A stretch of DNA of 64,000 nt from contig NC_017790.1 of the NCBI RefSeq assembly GCF_000252445.1, positions 1,346,501 through 1,410,500 of the forward strand, written 5' to 3'. Shown piece by piece: positions 33,738-43,884 of the stretch. The translations under genes and the position numbers were made by a program. The notes under the pieces were generated by a model, which saw only the letters and a list, made by a program, of their open reading frames with translations, was not told the origin of the DNA and made no database searches. The DNA comes from Deinococcus gobiensis I-0. Lineage in GTDB: Bacteria > Deinococcota > Deinococci > Deinococcales > Deinococcaceae. How positions within the stretch are numbered: the stretch's first letter is position 1; every line of letters starts with the position of its first letter.

Positions 33738-35264
33738 TCAGCGCAGCAGCCTGAGCGTGGCCGCGTACAGGCCCAGAAAACGCGTCTCGTCCAGCGCCTC
33801 GGGGCGGTTCCACGTGGCGCTGACGCAGAAGGTGCGCCCGGCCTTCGTCGTGATCTGGGTGGTCAGGTTCAGGACGCCGGGCTCGCTGCCTCCCTTGTAG
33901 CTCACGCGGGCGAAGTCGCCCGGAGTCGCCACACCGGGTTCGAGCTGCGTGGCGTCCAGCCCCGCCACGTCGGCCATCAGGCGGCACAGGCGGTCGGTGT
34001 TCACGTACCACTCGACGTCCAGCGCCGTGGGAACGGCCCAGCCCCGGGCAGGCAGCGGCGCGGTGGCCGCCTGTGCGAGCACCGCGCGCCGGGCCGCCGC
34101 GTCCAGCCCGGCCGCGCGGTAGGCCCGCAGCAGCTCGGCGTTGGCCGGGTTTTTCAGCGCGAACAGCTCGCGCGTGCTGGGAATGGCGCGCTGCCCCAGC
34201 CGCGCCTCGACCCCCTCGCGGCCCACCGCGTTCAGGAGCAGGTCGGTCGCGGTGTTGTCGCTGTCGCGGATCATGCGCGCGGCGAGGTCCGAGACGGGGT
34301 AGGCGCCGGCCGGGGCGTCCTGAAGGGTGCCGCTGGGCAGGCTGCGCAGCGCGTCGGTGAGCTGCACCCCGCTGTCCCAGCCCAGGCGGCCGGCGCGGAC
34401 CTGCGCCTGCACCTCGCCCAGAATGGCGAGCTTGAAGGTCGAGCCGACCGCCAGCAGTCGCCCCGCGTTCAGGTCGAGCAGCGGCGCGCCCTGGCCCACC
34501 TCGCGCACGAGCACGCTCACCTGCCCGGGCAGCTCGGCGAAGGCGGCGCGGGCTTCCTCCAGTGTGCCGAGCTGCGGCACGGCGCCGCCGATCCGCAGGC
34601 CGGTCACGAGGCCCTGGGCATTGACACTGAAGGCCAGCACCGGTACCGTCCCGCGTTCGTAGACCAGCACCCAGGCCTGGCCTTGCGGCTCGGCCCGCAC
34701 GAAGGCCCCCAGGCTCGCGGTCAGGCCGGCGTGGATCGCGTCGAGCTGCTCGGCAGGGACCGCCGCCAGAAAGGCCGGATCGAACAGGGCCGGGTCGAAG
34801 CGTTCGCCCGAGAACAGGCGCGTCAGGAGCGTGGCGGCCTCCGCCAGCTGGGCCTGGGTCAGGTCGGGGGCGGCCCGCACCGGCGCGGGCGCCGCGCCGA
34901 AGGTGGTCAGGCGGCCCTGATCGTCGAGCCGCGCCGCCGTGACCCGCAGGGCCCCGCGCTCGTACACGGCGACCGGCTGCGTACCCGAGGTGTCCAGCCG
35001 CACGAAGGCCCCATAGGCCGCGCGGATCTGGGTGAACTGTGCCTCGATGGCCGTCAGGGGCACCTGCGCCAGAAAGTCGGGCGCGAACCACCCGGCCTGG
35101 AGGGCAGGGGCCGCGAACAGCCGCGTCAGGGCGTCCCCGAGACCGGCGCTGGTCTCGGGGGCGGGGCGGGCGGTCGCCGGGGCCACTGCCGGCGCGGGGG
35201 CGGTCGTCTGGGCCAGCGCCGGAGCCGGGAGGGCGAGCAGGGCGGTCAGGGTCAGGTGATGCAT
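33738..35264 (-). CDS. Serine hydrolase of beta-lactamase/DD-peptidase fold with duplicated N-terminal domain
   Basis: 508 residues with a signal peptide ([17 protein letters not shown]). Residues 42-135 and 147-240 are two copies of the same domain: both have a TRLF start, an F-P-x-FLA-x-VP turn, a GAFVRL/GAFVRA strand and VYERG before a final beta-strand. The catalytic domain follows, with the class A order of motifs: SxxK in [11 protein letters not shown] in RDSDNTATD, and KGG in SYKGGSEPG in place of KTG. Likely an exported hydrolase acting on cell-wall peptides or esters; beta-lactam resistance cannot be inferred. Confidence 0.88.
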   Translation of the reverse strand: MHHLTLTALLALPAPALAQTTAPAPAVAPATARPAPETSAGLGDALTRLFAAPALQAGWFAPDFLAQVPLTAIEAQFTQIRAAYGAFVRLDTSGTQPVAVYERGALRVTAARLDDQGRLTTFGAAPAPVRAAPDLTQAQLAEAATLLTRLFSGERFDPALFDPAFLAAVPAEQLDAIHAGLTASLGAFVRAEPQGQAWVLVYERGTVPVLAFSVNAQGLVTGLRIGGAVPQLGTLEEARAAFAELPGQVSVLVREVGQGAPLLDLNAGRLLAVGSTFKLAILGEVQAQVRAGRLGWDSGVQLTDALRSLPSGTLQDAPAGAYPVSDLAARMIRDSDNTATDLLLNAVGREGVEARLGQRAIPSTRELFALKNPANAELLRAYRAAGLDAAARRAVLAQAATAPLPARGWAVPTALDVEWYVNTDRLCRLMADVAGLDATQLEPGVATPGDFARVSYKGGSEPGVLNLTTQITTKAGRTFCVSATWNRPEALDETRFLGLYAATLRLLR

Positions 35265-35330
35265 GTCACGGTTACGGCCCGGAATGCCGCCGGGTTCCGG
35301 CGCGCCGCCCATGCTCCGCAGCCCGCCCCC

Positions 35331-35336
35331 TATACT
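35331..35336 (+). promoter_or_regulatory. TATACT -10 box, leaderless promoter of gatC-serS
   Basis: TATACT ends seven bases before ATG 35344 of gatC. It is divergent from the secreted serine hydrolase gene. Confidence 0.7.
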
Positions 35337-35343
35337 CCTGGGC

Positions 35344-35633
35344 ATGATTGACGCGGCCCAGATCGACCATCTCGCGCAGCTCGCGCGGCTGCACCTGACC
35401 CCGGAGGAGCGGGCGGACATGGGGGCGGACCTGACCCGCGTGCTGGGGTACTTCGAGCAGCTGGCCGACGTGGACACGAGCGGCGTCGAGGAGATGCAGC
35501 GTCCCGTGGACCTCGTGAACGTGCTGCGCGCCGACGTGCCCGGCGAGACCTTCGCGCCCGCCGTGGTGGCCGGGCTGGCCCCCGAAACCCAGGACGGCTT
35601 CATCCGCGTGCCGCGCACCGTCGAGGCCGACTG

Positions 35634-35634
<1 letters not shown>
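35344..35634 (+). CDS. gatC: Aspartyl/glutamyl-tRNA amidotransferase subunit C
   Basis: 96 residues. Small belt subunit of GatCAB, which converts Asp-tRNA(Asn) or Glu-tRNA(Gln) to the amide forms. Family features: [16 protein letters not shown] at the start and [18 protein letters not shown] later. gatA and gatB are not in the window. TGATG junction with serS. Confidence 0.95.
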
Positions 35635-36926
<1,292 letters not shown>

Positions 36927-37029
36927 GCCTCTCCACGTCTTCTTCATGTGAAAGGATTTGCCCCGCCGTCTTCATATCATTCTCTGACGCCATGACCTCC
37001 TGCGCCCTCCTTCCCCTGTCCGCCTCGCC

Positions 37030-39549
37030 ATGAGCGGCCCACGCCTGCCCGAACGGTGGGCCGGGCTGGAATGGGAGCGCAGCCCCCTGGGCGCAGTGAC
37101 CGGCTGGCCCCCCGCCCTGTGCTGGGCCGCCGCGTTGGTGCTGGCCCACCCCCTGCCGGCGCTGCTGCTGTGGGGCGAGGACGCCGCGCCCCTGTACAAC
37201 GCTGCCTATGCCCGGCTGCTGGGACAGGACGAGGCGCAGCCCGGCTGGACCGGCGCGGCCCTGCGCCCGGCCGAGCGCCGGCATGCGGAGCTGATCCGGC
37301 AGGGCGAGGGGTACGCCCTGCCGGGGCAACCCCTGCCGCTGTCTGCCGGCCCGGCGGGAGAGCGGGCGTTCACGCTGTCCTATGGACCGGTGCCGGGCGA
37401 GGACGGGGCTGGGGCCGGCGGCGTGCTGGTCACGGCCACTCCCGACCTGGGCGAACAGAGCCTGTTGCCCAGCATCCTGAACAGCCTGGGCGAGGCGGTC
37501 ATCGTCTGCGACGCGCAGGGCCGCATCATCCTGTCGAACGTGGTCAGCCAGGATTTCCATGCCCAGCCGCTGGTGTCGGTGTCGCCGCAGGAGTGGCCGG
37601 CCGCGTATCACCTGTACGCGCCGGGCGGCGAGCGGCAGCTGGTGCCCGAAGAGGTGCCGCTCTACCGGGCCTGGAAAGGGGAGACGGTCCACAACAACGA
37701 ACTGGTGATCCGGGCGCCGGGACAGCCGCCGCGAACGGTGCTGGTCACGGGCCAGCCGGTCACCCTGCCCGACGGGACGGTGGGGGGGCTGGTCGCGCAG
37801 CGCGACATTACCCGGCGCCAGCAGCAGGAGCGGGCGCTGGCCGAGCGGACCGGGGCGCTCGACGCCTTCGCGGCCCTGACCGAGGCGGTCGGCAGCGAGA
37901 CCGACGTGACGGTGCTGGCCAAACAGGCCATCGACGTGCTGCGGGCGCGTTTTTCGGGGGACAGTGCCGCCTACTATGCCCGCGAGGACGGGCAGTGGCG
38001 CGCGCAGGTCTGGAGTCTGGATGTCCGCGCCGAACTGGCCGAGGTCCGCAGCCCTTTCAGCGACGACCATCCGCTGGTGGCCGAACTGCTCGCCACCCAG
38101 CGTCCGGTGTTCCGCGAAGGCGAAGCCGCTGCGCGGGACCACGGCGAATACCTGAGCGACTACGCCTCCAGCGGGGCCTACCCCATGAGCGTGGGCGGGC
38201 AGGTGCTGGGGGTGCTGGCGGTGGCGCGGCGTGGCGCGGTCAGCTGGACCGAGGGCGAACGCGCCATCCTGCGCGCGGTGGGCCGCAGTCTGCGCCTGGC
38301 CCTGGAGCGCAGCGAGGCGGCCCGCGCCCTGGAGGCCCGCAACGCCGAGCTGCACACGCGCACCCGCTGGCTCGAGAGCTTCGCGGTGCTGTCACACGAC
38401 CTTACGGTGGAAGGCGATCCCTACGCGCTCGTGCGCCGCGCGCAGGGGGCCATGCTGCCGCTGCTCCCCAGCGGACACTCGATGTACTGGGAACTGGAGG
38501 GCGGGCGCTGGAGTGTGCGTAGCGCCGTGGGCGAGGTGGCCGGGTCGCCGCAGGCGGGGCTGCTCGGGAGCGGGCTGCCGGCCGGCGGGTCGCCCCCGCT
38601 GGACCGGCCCTGGGCCAGCGGCCAGCCCTTTTACCTCGACCGGGCGCCGCAGGGGACGCCGGGGACCGTCGGGGGCGACTACTCGGTCGCCGCGCTGCCC
38701 GTGCTGGTCGGCGGCCAGCCCAGCGGCGTGCTGAGCATCACCACGGCGGGGGCGCACCAGTGGGACCCGGTGGACAAGTCGCTGCTCGAAACGGTGGTGC
38801 GCAGCCTGGGGCTGGCGCTCGAGCGGGCGCGGGGCCTGGAGCAGCTCGCAGCCGAGCGGCGCAAACTCGAGGCCGCCAACGAGGAACTGGAGGCCTTCGC
38901 CTATTCGGTTTCGCACGACCTGCGGACTCCGGTGCGGCACATCCTGGGGTTCAACAGCCTTCTGCGTCAGTCGCTTGGCGCGGAGGTCTCGTCGCGTGTG
39001 ACGCGCTATCTGGACGTGGTGGCCGAGGCCGGGCAGCGCATGAACGTCCTGATTGACGCCATGCTGGACCTCTCACGTACCGCACGTACCGACCTGTCGC
39101 TGGCGCGGGTGAACCTGGGTGAGCTGCTCGCCTCGGTGCGCGCCGAGGTCGAGCCGGACGCCGGGGACCGCCGGGTCGAGTGGAGCGTGGGCGAGCTGCC
39201 CACCGTGACCGCCGACGCCGACACGCTGCGGCAGGTCTTCGTGAACCTGCTGACCAACGCCCTGAAGTACACCCGGCCGCGCGAGCTGACCCGCATCGAG
39301 ATCTGGGCCGAGCGCCGGGGTACCGACTGGGCGCTGCTCGTGCGCGACAACGGCGTGGGGTTCGACCCGCGCTACGCCGAGAACCTGTTCGGGGTGTTCC
39401 AGCGCCTGCACCGCGCCGACGACTTCGAGGGCACCGGCGTCGGGCTGGCGAACGTGCGGCGCATCATCGCCCGGCACGGCGGCGAGGTCTTCGCGCAGGG
39501 CGAGGTCGGGCAGGGCGCGACGTTCGGGTTCACCCTCCCCGGAGCCTGA
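37030..39549 (+). CDS. Sensor histidine kinase (PAS-PAS-GAF-GAF-HisKA-HATPase)
   Basis: 839 residues without membrane segments, so a cytosolic sensor. Residues 1-135 match the PAS subtype that begins W..SPLG.....W and LLLWGEDAAPLYNAAYARLL. A second PAS is at about 145-265 (LPSILNSLGEAVIVCDAQGRI). GAF-type domains follow at about 280-425 and 440-595. HisKA has the phosphoacceptor His629 in SYSVSHDLRTPVRHILGF-like sequence, and the ATPase has N (NLLTNALKY), G1 (DNGVGFD), F and G2 (GTGVGLANVRRI) boxes. The layout is that of bacteriophytochrome-like kinases but no bilin-binding Cys region is evident. No response regulator gene is beside it; the next gene is the sigma-like protein. Confidence 0.9.
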   Translation: MSGPRLPERWAGLEWERSPLGAVTGWPPALCWAAALVLAHPLPALLLWGEDAAPLYNAAYARLLGQDEAQPGWTGAALRPAERRHAELIRQGEGYALPGQPLPLSAGPAGERAFTLSYGPVPGEDGAGAGGVLVTATPDLGEQSLLPSILNSLGEAVIVCDAQGRIILSNVVSQDFHAQPLVSVSPQEWPAAYHLYAPGGERQLVPEEVPLYRAWKGETVHNNELVIRAPGQPPRTVLVTGQPVTLPDGTVGGLVAQRDITRRQQQERALAERTGALDAFAALTEAVGSETDVTVLAKQAIDVLRARFSGDSAAYYAREDGQWRAQVWSLDVRAELAEVRSPFSDDHPLVAELLATQRPVFREGEAAARDHGEYLSDYASSGAYPMSVGGQVLGVLAVARRGAVSWTEGERAILRAVGRSLRLALERSEAARALEARNAELHTRTRWLESFAVLSHDLTVEGDPYALVRRAQGAMLPLLPSGHSMYWELEGGRWSVRSAVGEVAGSPQAGLLGSGLPAGGSPPLDRPWASGQPFYLDRAPQGTPGTVGGDYSVAALPVLVGGQPSGVLSITTAGAHQWDPVDKSLLETVVRSLGLALERARGLEQLAAERRKLEAANEELEAFAYSVSHDLRTPVRHILGFNSLLRQSLGAEVSSRVTRYLDVVAEAGQRMNVLIDAMLDLSRTARTDLSLARVNLGELLASVRAEVEPDAGDRRVEWSVGELPTVTADADTLRQVFVNLLTNALKYTRPRELTRIEIWAERRGTDWALLVRDNGVGFDPRYAENLFGVFQRLHRADDFEGTGVGLANVRRIIARHGGEVFAQGEVGQGATFGFTLPGA

Positions 39550-39572
39550 GCGCTCCCTCCCCGGACGATGGG

Positions 39573-39586
39573 CACTTGCTCAAGTG
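39573..39586. promoter_or_regulatory. Operator-like palindrome CACTTG-CT-CAAGTG
   Basis: A perfect 6-2-6 inverted repeat, 24 bases after the kinase stop and 42 bases before ATG 39628. Position and symmetry suit a regulator binding site for the sigma-like gene; too short for a terminator. Confidence 0.35.
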
Positions 39587-39627
39587 TCTCCACATGGAAC
39601 GGTCATCTGGGCCGTCAGACTGCGGGT

Positions 39628-39915
39628 ATGGTGAGCGGCTCCCTTCACGACTGTAACGATGAGGTCCTGCGGGCCTTCCTGGTGGGAGGTGGGCAGGACC
39701 TGTACCTGTGCGTGAAGGTCTTCAGTCCGCTGCTGTTCGCGCTCGCCGCCCACTACCGGCTGGCCCAGCCCGAGGAGGCAATCTACCTCGTGTTCGAGGA
39801 GGTCAGGCGGCAGGCGGCCTGCTGGGAGCCTTCGGGGCTGCCGGCGCAGCTGTGGATCGCCGGGCTGGCCCGCCGCCGCTTCGAGACCCTGGGCCGCGCG
39901 GGCTCGGCGGCCTAG
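39628..39915 (+). CDS. Stand-alone sigma-70 region-2-like protein
   Basis: 95 residues. The whole length aligns by eye to region 2 of ECF sigma factors: DEVLRAFLVGGGQDLY, SPLLFALAAHYRL, EEAIYLVFEEVRRQA, then W.PSG..AQLWIAGLARRR. Region 4, needed for -35 contact and present in normal ECF factors, is absent, as the frame stops 10 residues later. ATG 39628 follows CAGACT by six bases, the local leaderless layout; longer readings exist to 39568. It may be an anti-sigma decoy, a degenerate sigma remnant or a small adaptor for the kinase upstream. Function inferred only from fold-like pattern. Confidence 0.6.
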   Translation: MVSGSLHDCNDEVLRAFLVGGGQDLYLCVKVFSPLLFALAAHYRLAQPEEAIYLVFEEVRRQAACWEPSGLPAQLWIAGLARRRFETLGRAGSAA

Positions 39916-40351
39916 GGCCGTATGGCCGCCGGGTTGAAGAAGTCTTAAACCACGTCCCACACTGAGAAAAAGGCACAAATTCCTCCCCGGCCAGGGGGCA
40001 CCATAAGCGCGTTGCACCTGTTTCAATGACGCGCCGGACTGTTCGGTGGCCTCTGGCGAACCGTGCAACCTAATCCGACCCCTCTGCCGGCCCCCGCCCC
40101 CGTGGTGGGGGCCAGGTTGTGGCAACCGTGCATGTGCCCCGTTGGGCCAGGGCCGGGTGTGGTAGCGTAGGGGTGCTTATGGAGCCTCCCAGTCCTGGCT
40201 CTCTGAATGTGCCGCGCGAAGACCGCCTGTGGGCGGGTTTTTTACTGTGGCAAGACAACCTGTCCGGCAGCCGACGCCCCGCGCCCCGCGCGCGTGGTGG
40301 GCAGCATGTGCCTTGCGGCGTGCCGGGGCGTGGCCTGGAGCACGCCACTTC
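39916..40351 (+). other. 436-bp non-coding stretch with RNA-like structure
   Basis: No supported gene. Elements visible: a CAACCT/AGGTTG pair (40066-40071 and 40114-40119) enclosing a GGCCCCC/GGGGGCC hairpin (40089-40095 and 40107-40113), so the right arms are contiguous and the left arms are split by a 17-base bulge; a direct repeat AACCGTGCA at 40059-40067 and 40124-40132; a TAGCGT -10-like box at about 40162; and an intrinsic terminator ending at 40243. This looks like a small RNA gene or a regulatory leader before the CorC-type gene. Confidence 0.45.
40218..40243 (+). terminator. Intrinsic terminator with six-T run, upstream of the CorC-type gene
   Basis: CCGCC (40223-40227) pairs with GGCGG (40232-40236) over a TGTG loop, extended by AAGA/TTTT pairing past a bulged G, and followed by TTTTTT (40238-40243). 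It is the only classic U-tract terminator in the window that precedes a gene rather than following one. Confidence 0.65.
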
Positions 40352-41692
40352 ATGAACGACATCATTGGTCTTTTCGCCCTGTTCTTCCTGGTCGTGATGA
40401 ACGGCTTTTTCGTGGCGGCAGAGTTCGCGCTGGTCAGTGTCCGGCGCACCCGCATCGACCAGCTCGCCGAGGAAGGCAACAGCACGGCCCGCGCCACCCA
40501 GCGCGCGCTGCACAACCTCGACCTCTACATCGCCGCCACCCAGCTCGGCATCACGATGGCCAGCCTCGCCATCGGCTTCGTCGCCGAACCGGCCATCGAG
40601 CACCTCATCCACCCGCTGTTCGCGGAGACGAGCCTCACCGAAGGCCAGATCAAGGCCATCAGCTTCGGCGTGGCCTTCGCCATCAGCACGGTGCTGCACA
40701 TCGTGATCGGGGAACTGGCGCCCAAGAGCTGGGCCCTGCAACGCAGCGAGCAGGTCGCGCTGCTCGTCACGCGCCCGCTGCTGATCTTCGCCACGGTCTT
40801 CAAGTGGGCCATCCGGGGCCTGAACGCGCTGGGCAACGGCGTGGTGCGCCTCTTCGGGCTGCGCGGCGTCGCCGGGCACCACACGGCCTACTCGGAAGAG
40901 GAAATCCGCATGATCGTGGGCGCGTCGAGCCAGGAGGGCGTGCTGGAGGACAGCGAGAAGGAACTCGTGTACAACGTCTTCGACCTGTCGGACACCACCG
41001 TGCGCGAGGTCATGACGCCGCGTGTGGACATGGTGGTCGTGGACGCCGCCGCGCCGCTGCGCCGCCTGCTGGAACTGAACACCGAACACGGCTACTCGCG
41101 CGTGCCGGTCTTTCAGGACACGGCCGACAACATCGTGGGCATCGCGCACACGGGCGACGTGCTGCGCCACCTCGAGGAGCTCGACCACATCTCGATCGCC
41201 GACGTGATGCGGCCGGTGTACTTCGTGCCCGAGGGCATGAAGATCAAGGACCTGCTCGCCAAGATGCGCGACAAGAAGTCGCACATGAGCGTGGTCGTGG
41301 ACGAGTTCGGCGGCACCGCCGGTCTGGTCACGCTGGAAGACGCCCTGGAAGAGATCGTCGGGGAAATCTACGACGAGACCGACGAGGAGGAACTGCCTCA
41401 GGTGGAGGTGCTGGGCGAGGGCATCTACCTGATGGACGCCAGCCTGACCGTCCACGAGGTCGAGGAGCGGCTGGACAGCAACATCGAGGACGGCGAGGGC
41501 GAGTTCGACACGCTGGCCGGGTTCGTCACCAACCACTTCGGCGACATTCCGGAGATCGGGCAGAATTTCAACTACGCCGGCTGGAGCTTCACGGTCGAGG
41601 AGGCCGACCAGCGCCGCGTGACGCGCGTGCGGGTCGAGCGCGCCCCCGATCAGGACCCGCTCGATGGTCCGGAGACGCCCACTCATGAATAA
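40352..41692 (+). CDS. CorC/HlyC (UPF0053) family transporter with CBS domains
   Basis: 446 residues. DUF21 membrane domain with three or four helices (about 1-180; VVMNGFFVAAEFALVSVRRTRI is typical), a CBS pair (about 205-325; VREVMTPRVDMVVVD, and IADVMRPVYFVPEG), and the CorC_HlyC C-terminal domain (about 345-430). Proteins of this type are linked to magnesium or cobalt efflux or homeostasis. GGAG lies 12 bases upstream of ATG 40352, rather far. The structured non-coding stretch before it may regulate it. Its stop overlaps cdd by eight bases. Confidence 0.9.
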   Translation: MNDIIGLFALFFLVVMNGFFVAAEFALVSVRRTRIDQLAEEGNSTARATQRALHNLDLYIAATQLGITMASLAIGFVAEPAIEHLIHPLFAETSLTEGQIKAISFGVAFAISTVLHIVIGELAPKSWALQRSEQVALLVTRPLLIFATVFKWAIRGLNALGNGVVRLFGLRGVAGHHTAYSEEEIRMIVGASSQEGVLEDSEKELVYNVFDLSDTTVREVMTPRVDMVVVDAAAPLRRLLELNTEHGYSRVPVFQDTADNIVGIAHTGDVLRHLEELDHISIADVMRPVYFVPEGMKIKDLLAKMRDKKSHMSVVVDEFGGTAGLVTLEDALEEIVGEIYDETDEEELPQVEVLGEGIYLMDASLTVHEVEERLDSNIEDGEGEFDTLAGFVTNHFGDIPEIGQNFNYAGWSFTVEEADQRRVTRVRVERAPDQDPLDGPETPTHE

Positions 41693-42161
41693 TGCGGCCG
41701 TGACCAGCACCAATCAGCCGCAGTCCGGCAACGCCCTGAACCTGAGTCCCGACCCGCAACTGCTGGAGGGCGCGCAGGCGGCCTTCAAGCAGGCCTACGC
41801 GCCCTACAGCAAATTCCGTGTAGGGGCCGCGCTGCGCACCTCCGACGGCCGCGTGTTCTTCGGAGCCAACGTCGAGAACGCCAGCTACGGCCTGGGCCGC
41901 TGCGCCGAGCAGTCGGCCGTGCAGGCGATGGCGACGGCGGGGGGGCGCGACTTCACCGACATCGTGGTGTACTCGGAGGCCAGTCCTCCGGCGAGTCCCT
42001 GCGGCGCGTGCCGGCAGGTGCTCTACGAATTCGCCCCCGATGCCCGCGTGGTGTGCGTAAACCACCACGGCGACGTGGTGAGCGGCCACGTGCGCGATTT
42101 CCTGCCCCACGGCTTCCGTCTGGAGCAGCGCGACGATGGCCACGAGGTCGGCACGGAATAA
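41685..42161 (+). CDS. cdd: Cytidine deaminase
   Basis: 158 residues; converts cytidine and deoxycytidine to the uridine forms in pyrimidine salvage. Zinc and catalytic motif GRCAEQSA (Cys-Ala-Glu, as in tetrameric enzymes) and PCGACRQVL are present, with ANVENASYGLG before them. It has about 30 extra residues at the N-terminus compared with most. ATG 41685 lies within the end of the CorC-type gene. Confidence 0.95.
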   Translation: MNNAAVTSTNQPQSGNALNLSPDPQLLEGAQAAFKQAYAPYSKFRVGAALRTSDGRVFFGANVENASYGLGRCAEQSAVQAMATAGGRDFTDIVVYSEASPPASPCGACRQVLYEFAPDARVVCVNHHGDVVSGHVRDFLPHGFRLEQRDDGHEVGTE

Positions 42162-42184
42162 GAAAACCGCGCAAGGACGGCAGG

Positions 42185-42228
42185 CGGGAAGCGCAGGGTC
42201 CCTGAATGGGGGACCGGTGCGCTTCCCG
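42185..42228. terminator. Long hairpin between convergent cdd and aceA
   Basis: CGGGAAGCGCA (42185-42195) pairs perfectly with TGCGCTTCCCG (42218-42228); inside, GGTCCC (42197-42202) pairs with GGGACC (42210-42215). It lies 24 bases after the cdd stop. No T-run, so it may act as terminator or as a barrier to convergent transcription. The rest of the 223-bp gap shows nothing else. Confidence 0.65.
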
Positions 42229-42384
42229 TCTCCGTATCGAGGGGGGCAGCGGTGGCCGGCCCGGTGGTGGCTGCGCGATGAAAGCGCCCACCCCTCCGAA
42301 GGGACGACGGACTGCTGAAGGCCGACAGGGAATGGATGGCCGGGATGGCCTATCCCCGGCCAGCTTCCCCTCTTCGCGCGGGCT

Positions 42385-43695
42385 TCAGTCGTGTACGCCG
42401 GCCAGCTCGCGGTGTCCGAACTGCTGGGCCTCGGTGCTGCCGGCCAGGGCGGTCGTGCTGCTCTGGCCGCCGCCCGCCGCCTGCGCCACGAGGTCGAAGT
42501 AGCCGGTCCCCACTTCCCGCTGGTGCTTGACGGCCGTGAACCCGCGTTCCTGCGCCGCAAATTCGCGCTCCTGCAACTCGACGAAACTGGTCATCTGGTT
42601 GCGGGCGTAGCCGTAGGCGAGGTCGAACATTCCCATGTTCAGGCTGTGGAACCCGGCCAGCGTGATGAACTGGAACTTGTACCCGAGCCGGCCCAGTTCG
42701 ACCTGGAACCGGGCGATGGTCTCGTCGTCCAGGTTCTTGCGCCAGTTGAACGAGGGCGAGCAGTTGTAGGCCAGCAGCTTGCCCGGAAACTGCGCGTGGA
42801 CGGCCTCGGCAAAGCGGCGGGCGTCTTCCAGGTTGGGAATGCTGGTTTCGCACCAGAGCACGTCGGCGTAGGGGGCGTAGGCCAGGGCGCGGGAAATGGC
42901 CTGCTCGATACCGGGCCGGACGTAGTAGAAGCCCTCGGGGGTGCGCTCGCCGGTGCAGAAAGGCTTGTCGTTGTCGTCCACGTCGCTCGTCAGCAGGTTG
43001 GCGGCGTCGGCGTCGGTGCGCGCGATGAGTACCGTGGGCACGGCCGACACGTCGGCGGCGAGGCGGGCCGCGTTCAGCGTCCGGATGAACTGCGAGGTGG
43101 GCACCAGGACCTTGCCGCCCAGGTGCCCGCATTTCTTCTCGCTAGCGAGCTGGTCCTCGAAGTGCACGCCCGCCGCGCCCGCCTCGATCATGGCCTTCAT
43201 CAGCTCGAAGGCGTTCAGGGGGCCGCCGAAGCCCGCCTCGGCGTCGGCCACGATGGGCGCGAAGTAGTCCACGTCGTGCCGGCCCTCGCTGTGCTGGATC
43301 TGGTCGGCCCGGCGCAGCGTGTTGTTGATGCGCTTGACCACGTCGGGCACGCTGGAGGCGGGGTACAGGCTCTGGTCGGGATACATCTGCCCGGCGTTGT
43401 TGGCGTCGCCCGCGACCTGCCAGCCCGAGAGGTAGATGGCCTTGAGCCCCGCCTTGACCTGCTGCATGGCCTGGTTGCCGGTCAGGGCCCCGAGCGCGTT
43501 CACGAAGGGTTCCTCGCGCATCAGCCGCCAGAGTTTCTCGGCCCCGCGCTTGGCGAGGGTCTGCTCGACCATCAGGCTGCCGCGCAGCTTGACCACGTCG
43601 TCGGCCGAGTAGTTGCGGCGGACGCCCTGCCAGCGGTCTTCGGTCTGCCAGGTCTTGCTCAGGATCTCGGCGGGGGTGCGGGGCTGTGCGGTCAT
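42385..43695 (-). CDS. aceA: Isocitrate lyase
   Basis: 436 residues. First enzyme of the glyoxylate shunt, splitting isocitrate to succinate and glyoxylate; needed for growth on acetate or fatty acids. The catalytic loop [11 protein letters not shown] with the active-site Cys, the [10 protein letters not shown] metal region and WCETSIPN are present. AGGAG lies six bases before ATG 43695. Malate synthase is not in the window. The 180-bp upstream region has the GTACACCAC array, so the gene is probably regulated rather than constitutive. Confidence 0.97.
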   Translation of the reverse strand: MTAQPRTPAEILSKTWQTEDRWQGVRRNYSADDVVKLRGSLMVEQTLAKRGAEKLWRLMREEPFVNALGALTGNQAMQQVKAGLKAIYLSGWQVAGDANNAGQMYPDQSLYPASSVPDVVKRINNTLRRADQIQHSEGRHDVDYFAPIVADAEAGFGGPLNAFELMKAMIEAGAAGVHFEDQLASEKKCGHLGGKVLVPTSQFIRTLNAARLAADVSAVPTVLIARTDADAANLLTSDVDDNDKPFCTGERTPEGFYYVRPGIEQAISRALAYAPYADVLWCETSIPNLEDARRFAEAVHAQFPGKLLAYNCSPSFNWRKNLDDETIARFQVELGRLGYKFQFITLAGFHSLNMGMFDLAYGYARNQMTSFVELQEREFAAQERGFTAVKHQREVGTGYFDLVAQAAGGGQSSTTALAGSTEAQQFGHRELAGVHD

Positions 43696-43808
43696 GGTCG
43701 GCTCCTGGCCGAAGGGGAGAGACGGGGCTCCCCACGGTGGGGAGCGCCTGGAGAAGAAGCCCTTCGGGTGCTGTGGAGCCAGTGTGCTCCCGCCGGGCCC
43801 GCAAAAGA

Positions 43809-43860
43809 GGTGGTGTACCCAGGGCGCGGGAGAGTACACCACGCGCACAGGTACACCACC
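43809..43860. promoter_or_regulatory. Operator-like array of GTACACCAC elements upstream of aceA
   Basis: GGTGGTGTAC at 43809-43818 (inverted), GTACACCAC at 43834-43842 and GTACACCACC at 43851-43860. The outer two are a perfect 10-bp inverted repeat; the middle copy matches nine of ten. Starts of the two direct copies are 17 bp apart, and the first inner spacing is 15 bp. Lies 114-165 bp before the aceA start. Confidence 0.6.
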
Positions 43861-43884
43861 TAGGACCGGACGGGGAAGGGCGTC

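Noticed and set aside
36942..36954. TTCA-TG-TGAA imperfect repeat after serS as a radiation-response (RDRM) motif
   Set aside because: It does not fit the 17-bp RDRM palindrome known from Deinococcus and the two halves are only four bases.
43809..43860. GTACACCAC repeats as a CRISPR fragment
   Set aside because: Only three 9-10-base copies, one inverted, with short unequal spacing; no cas gene nearby.
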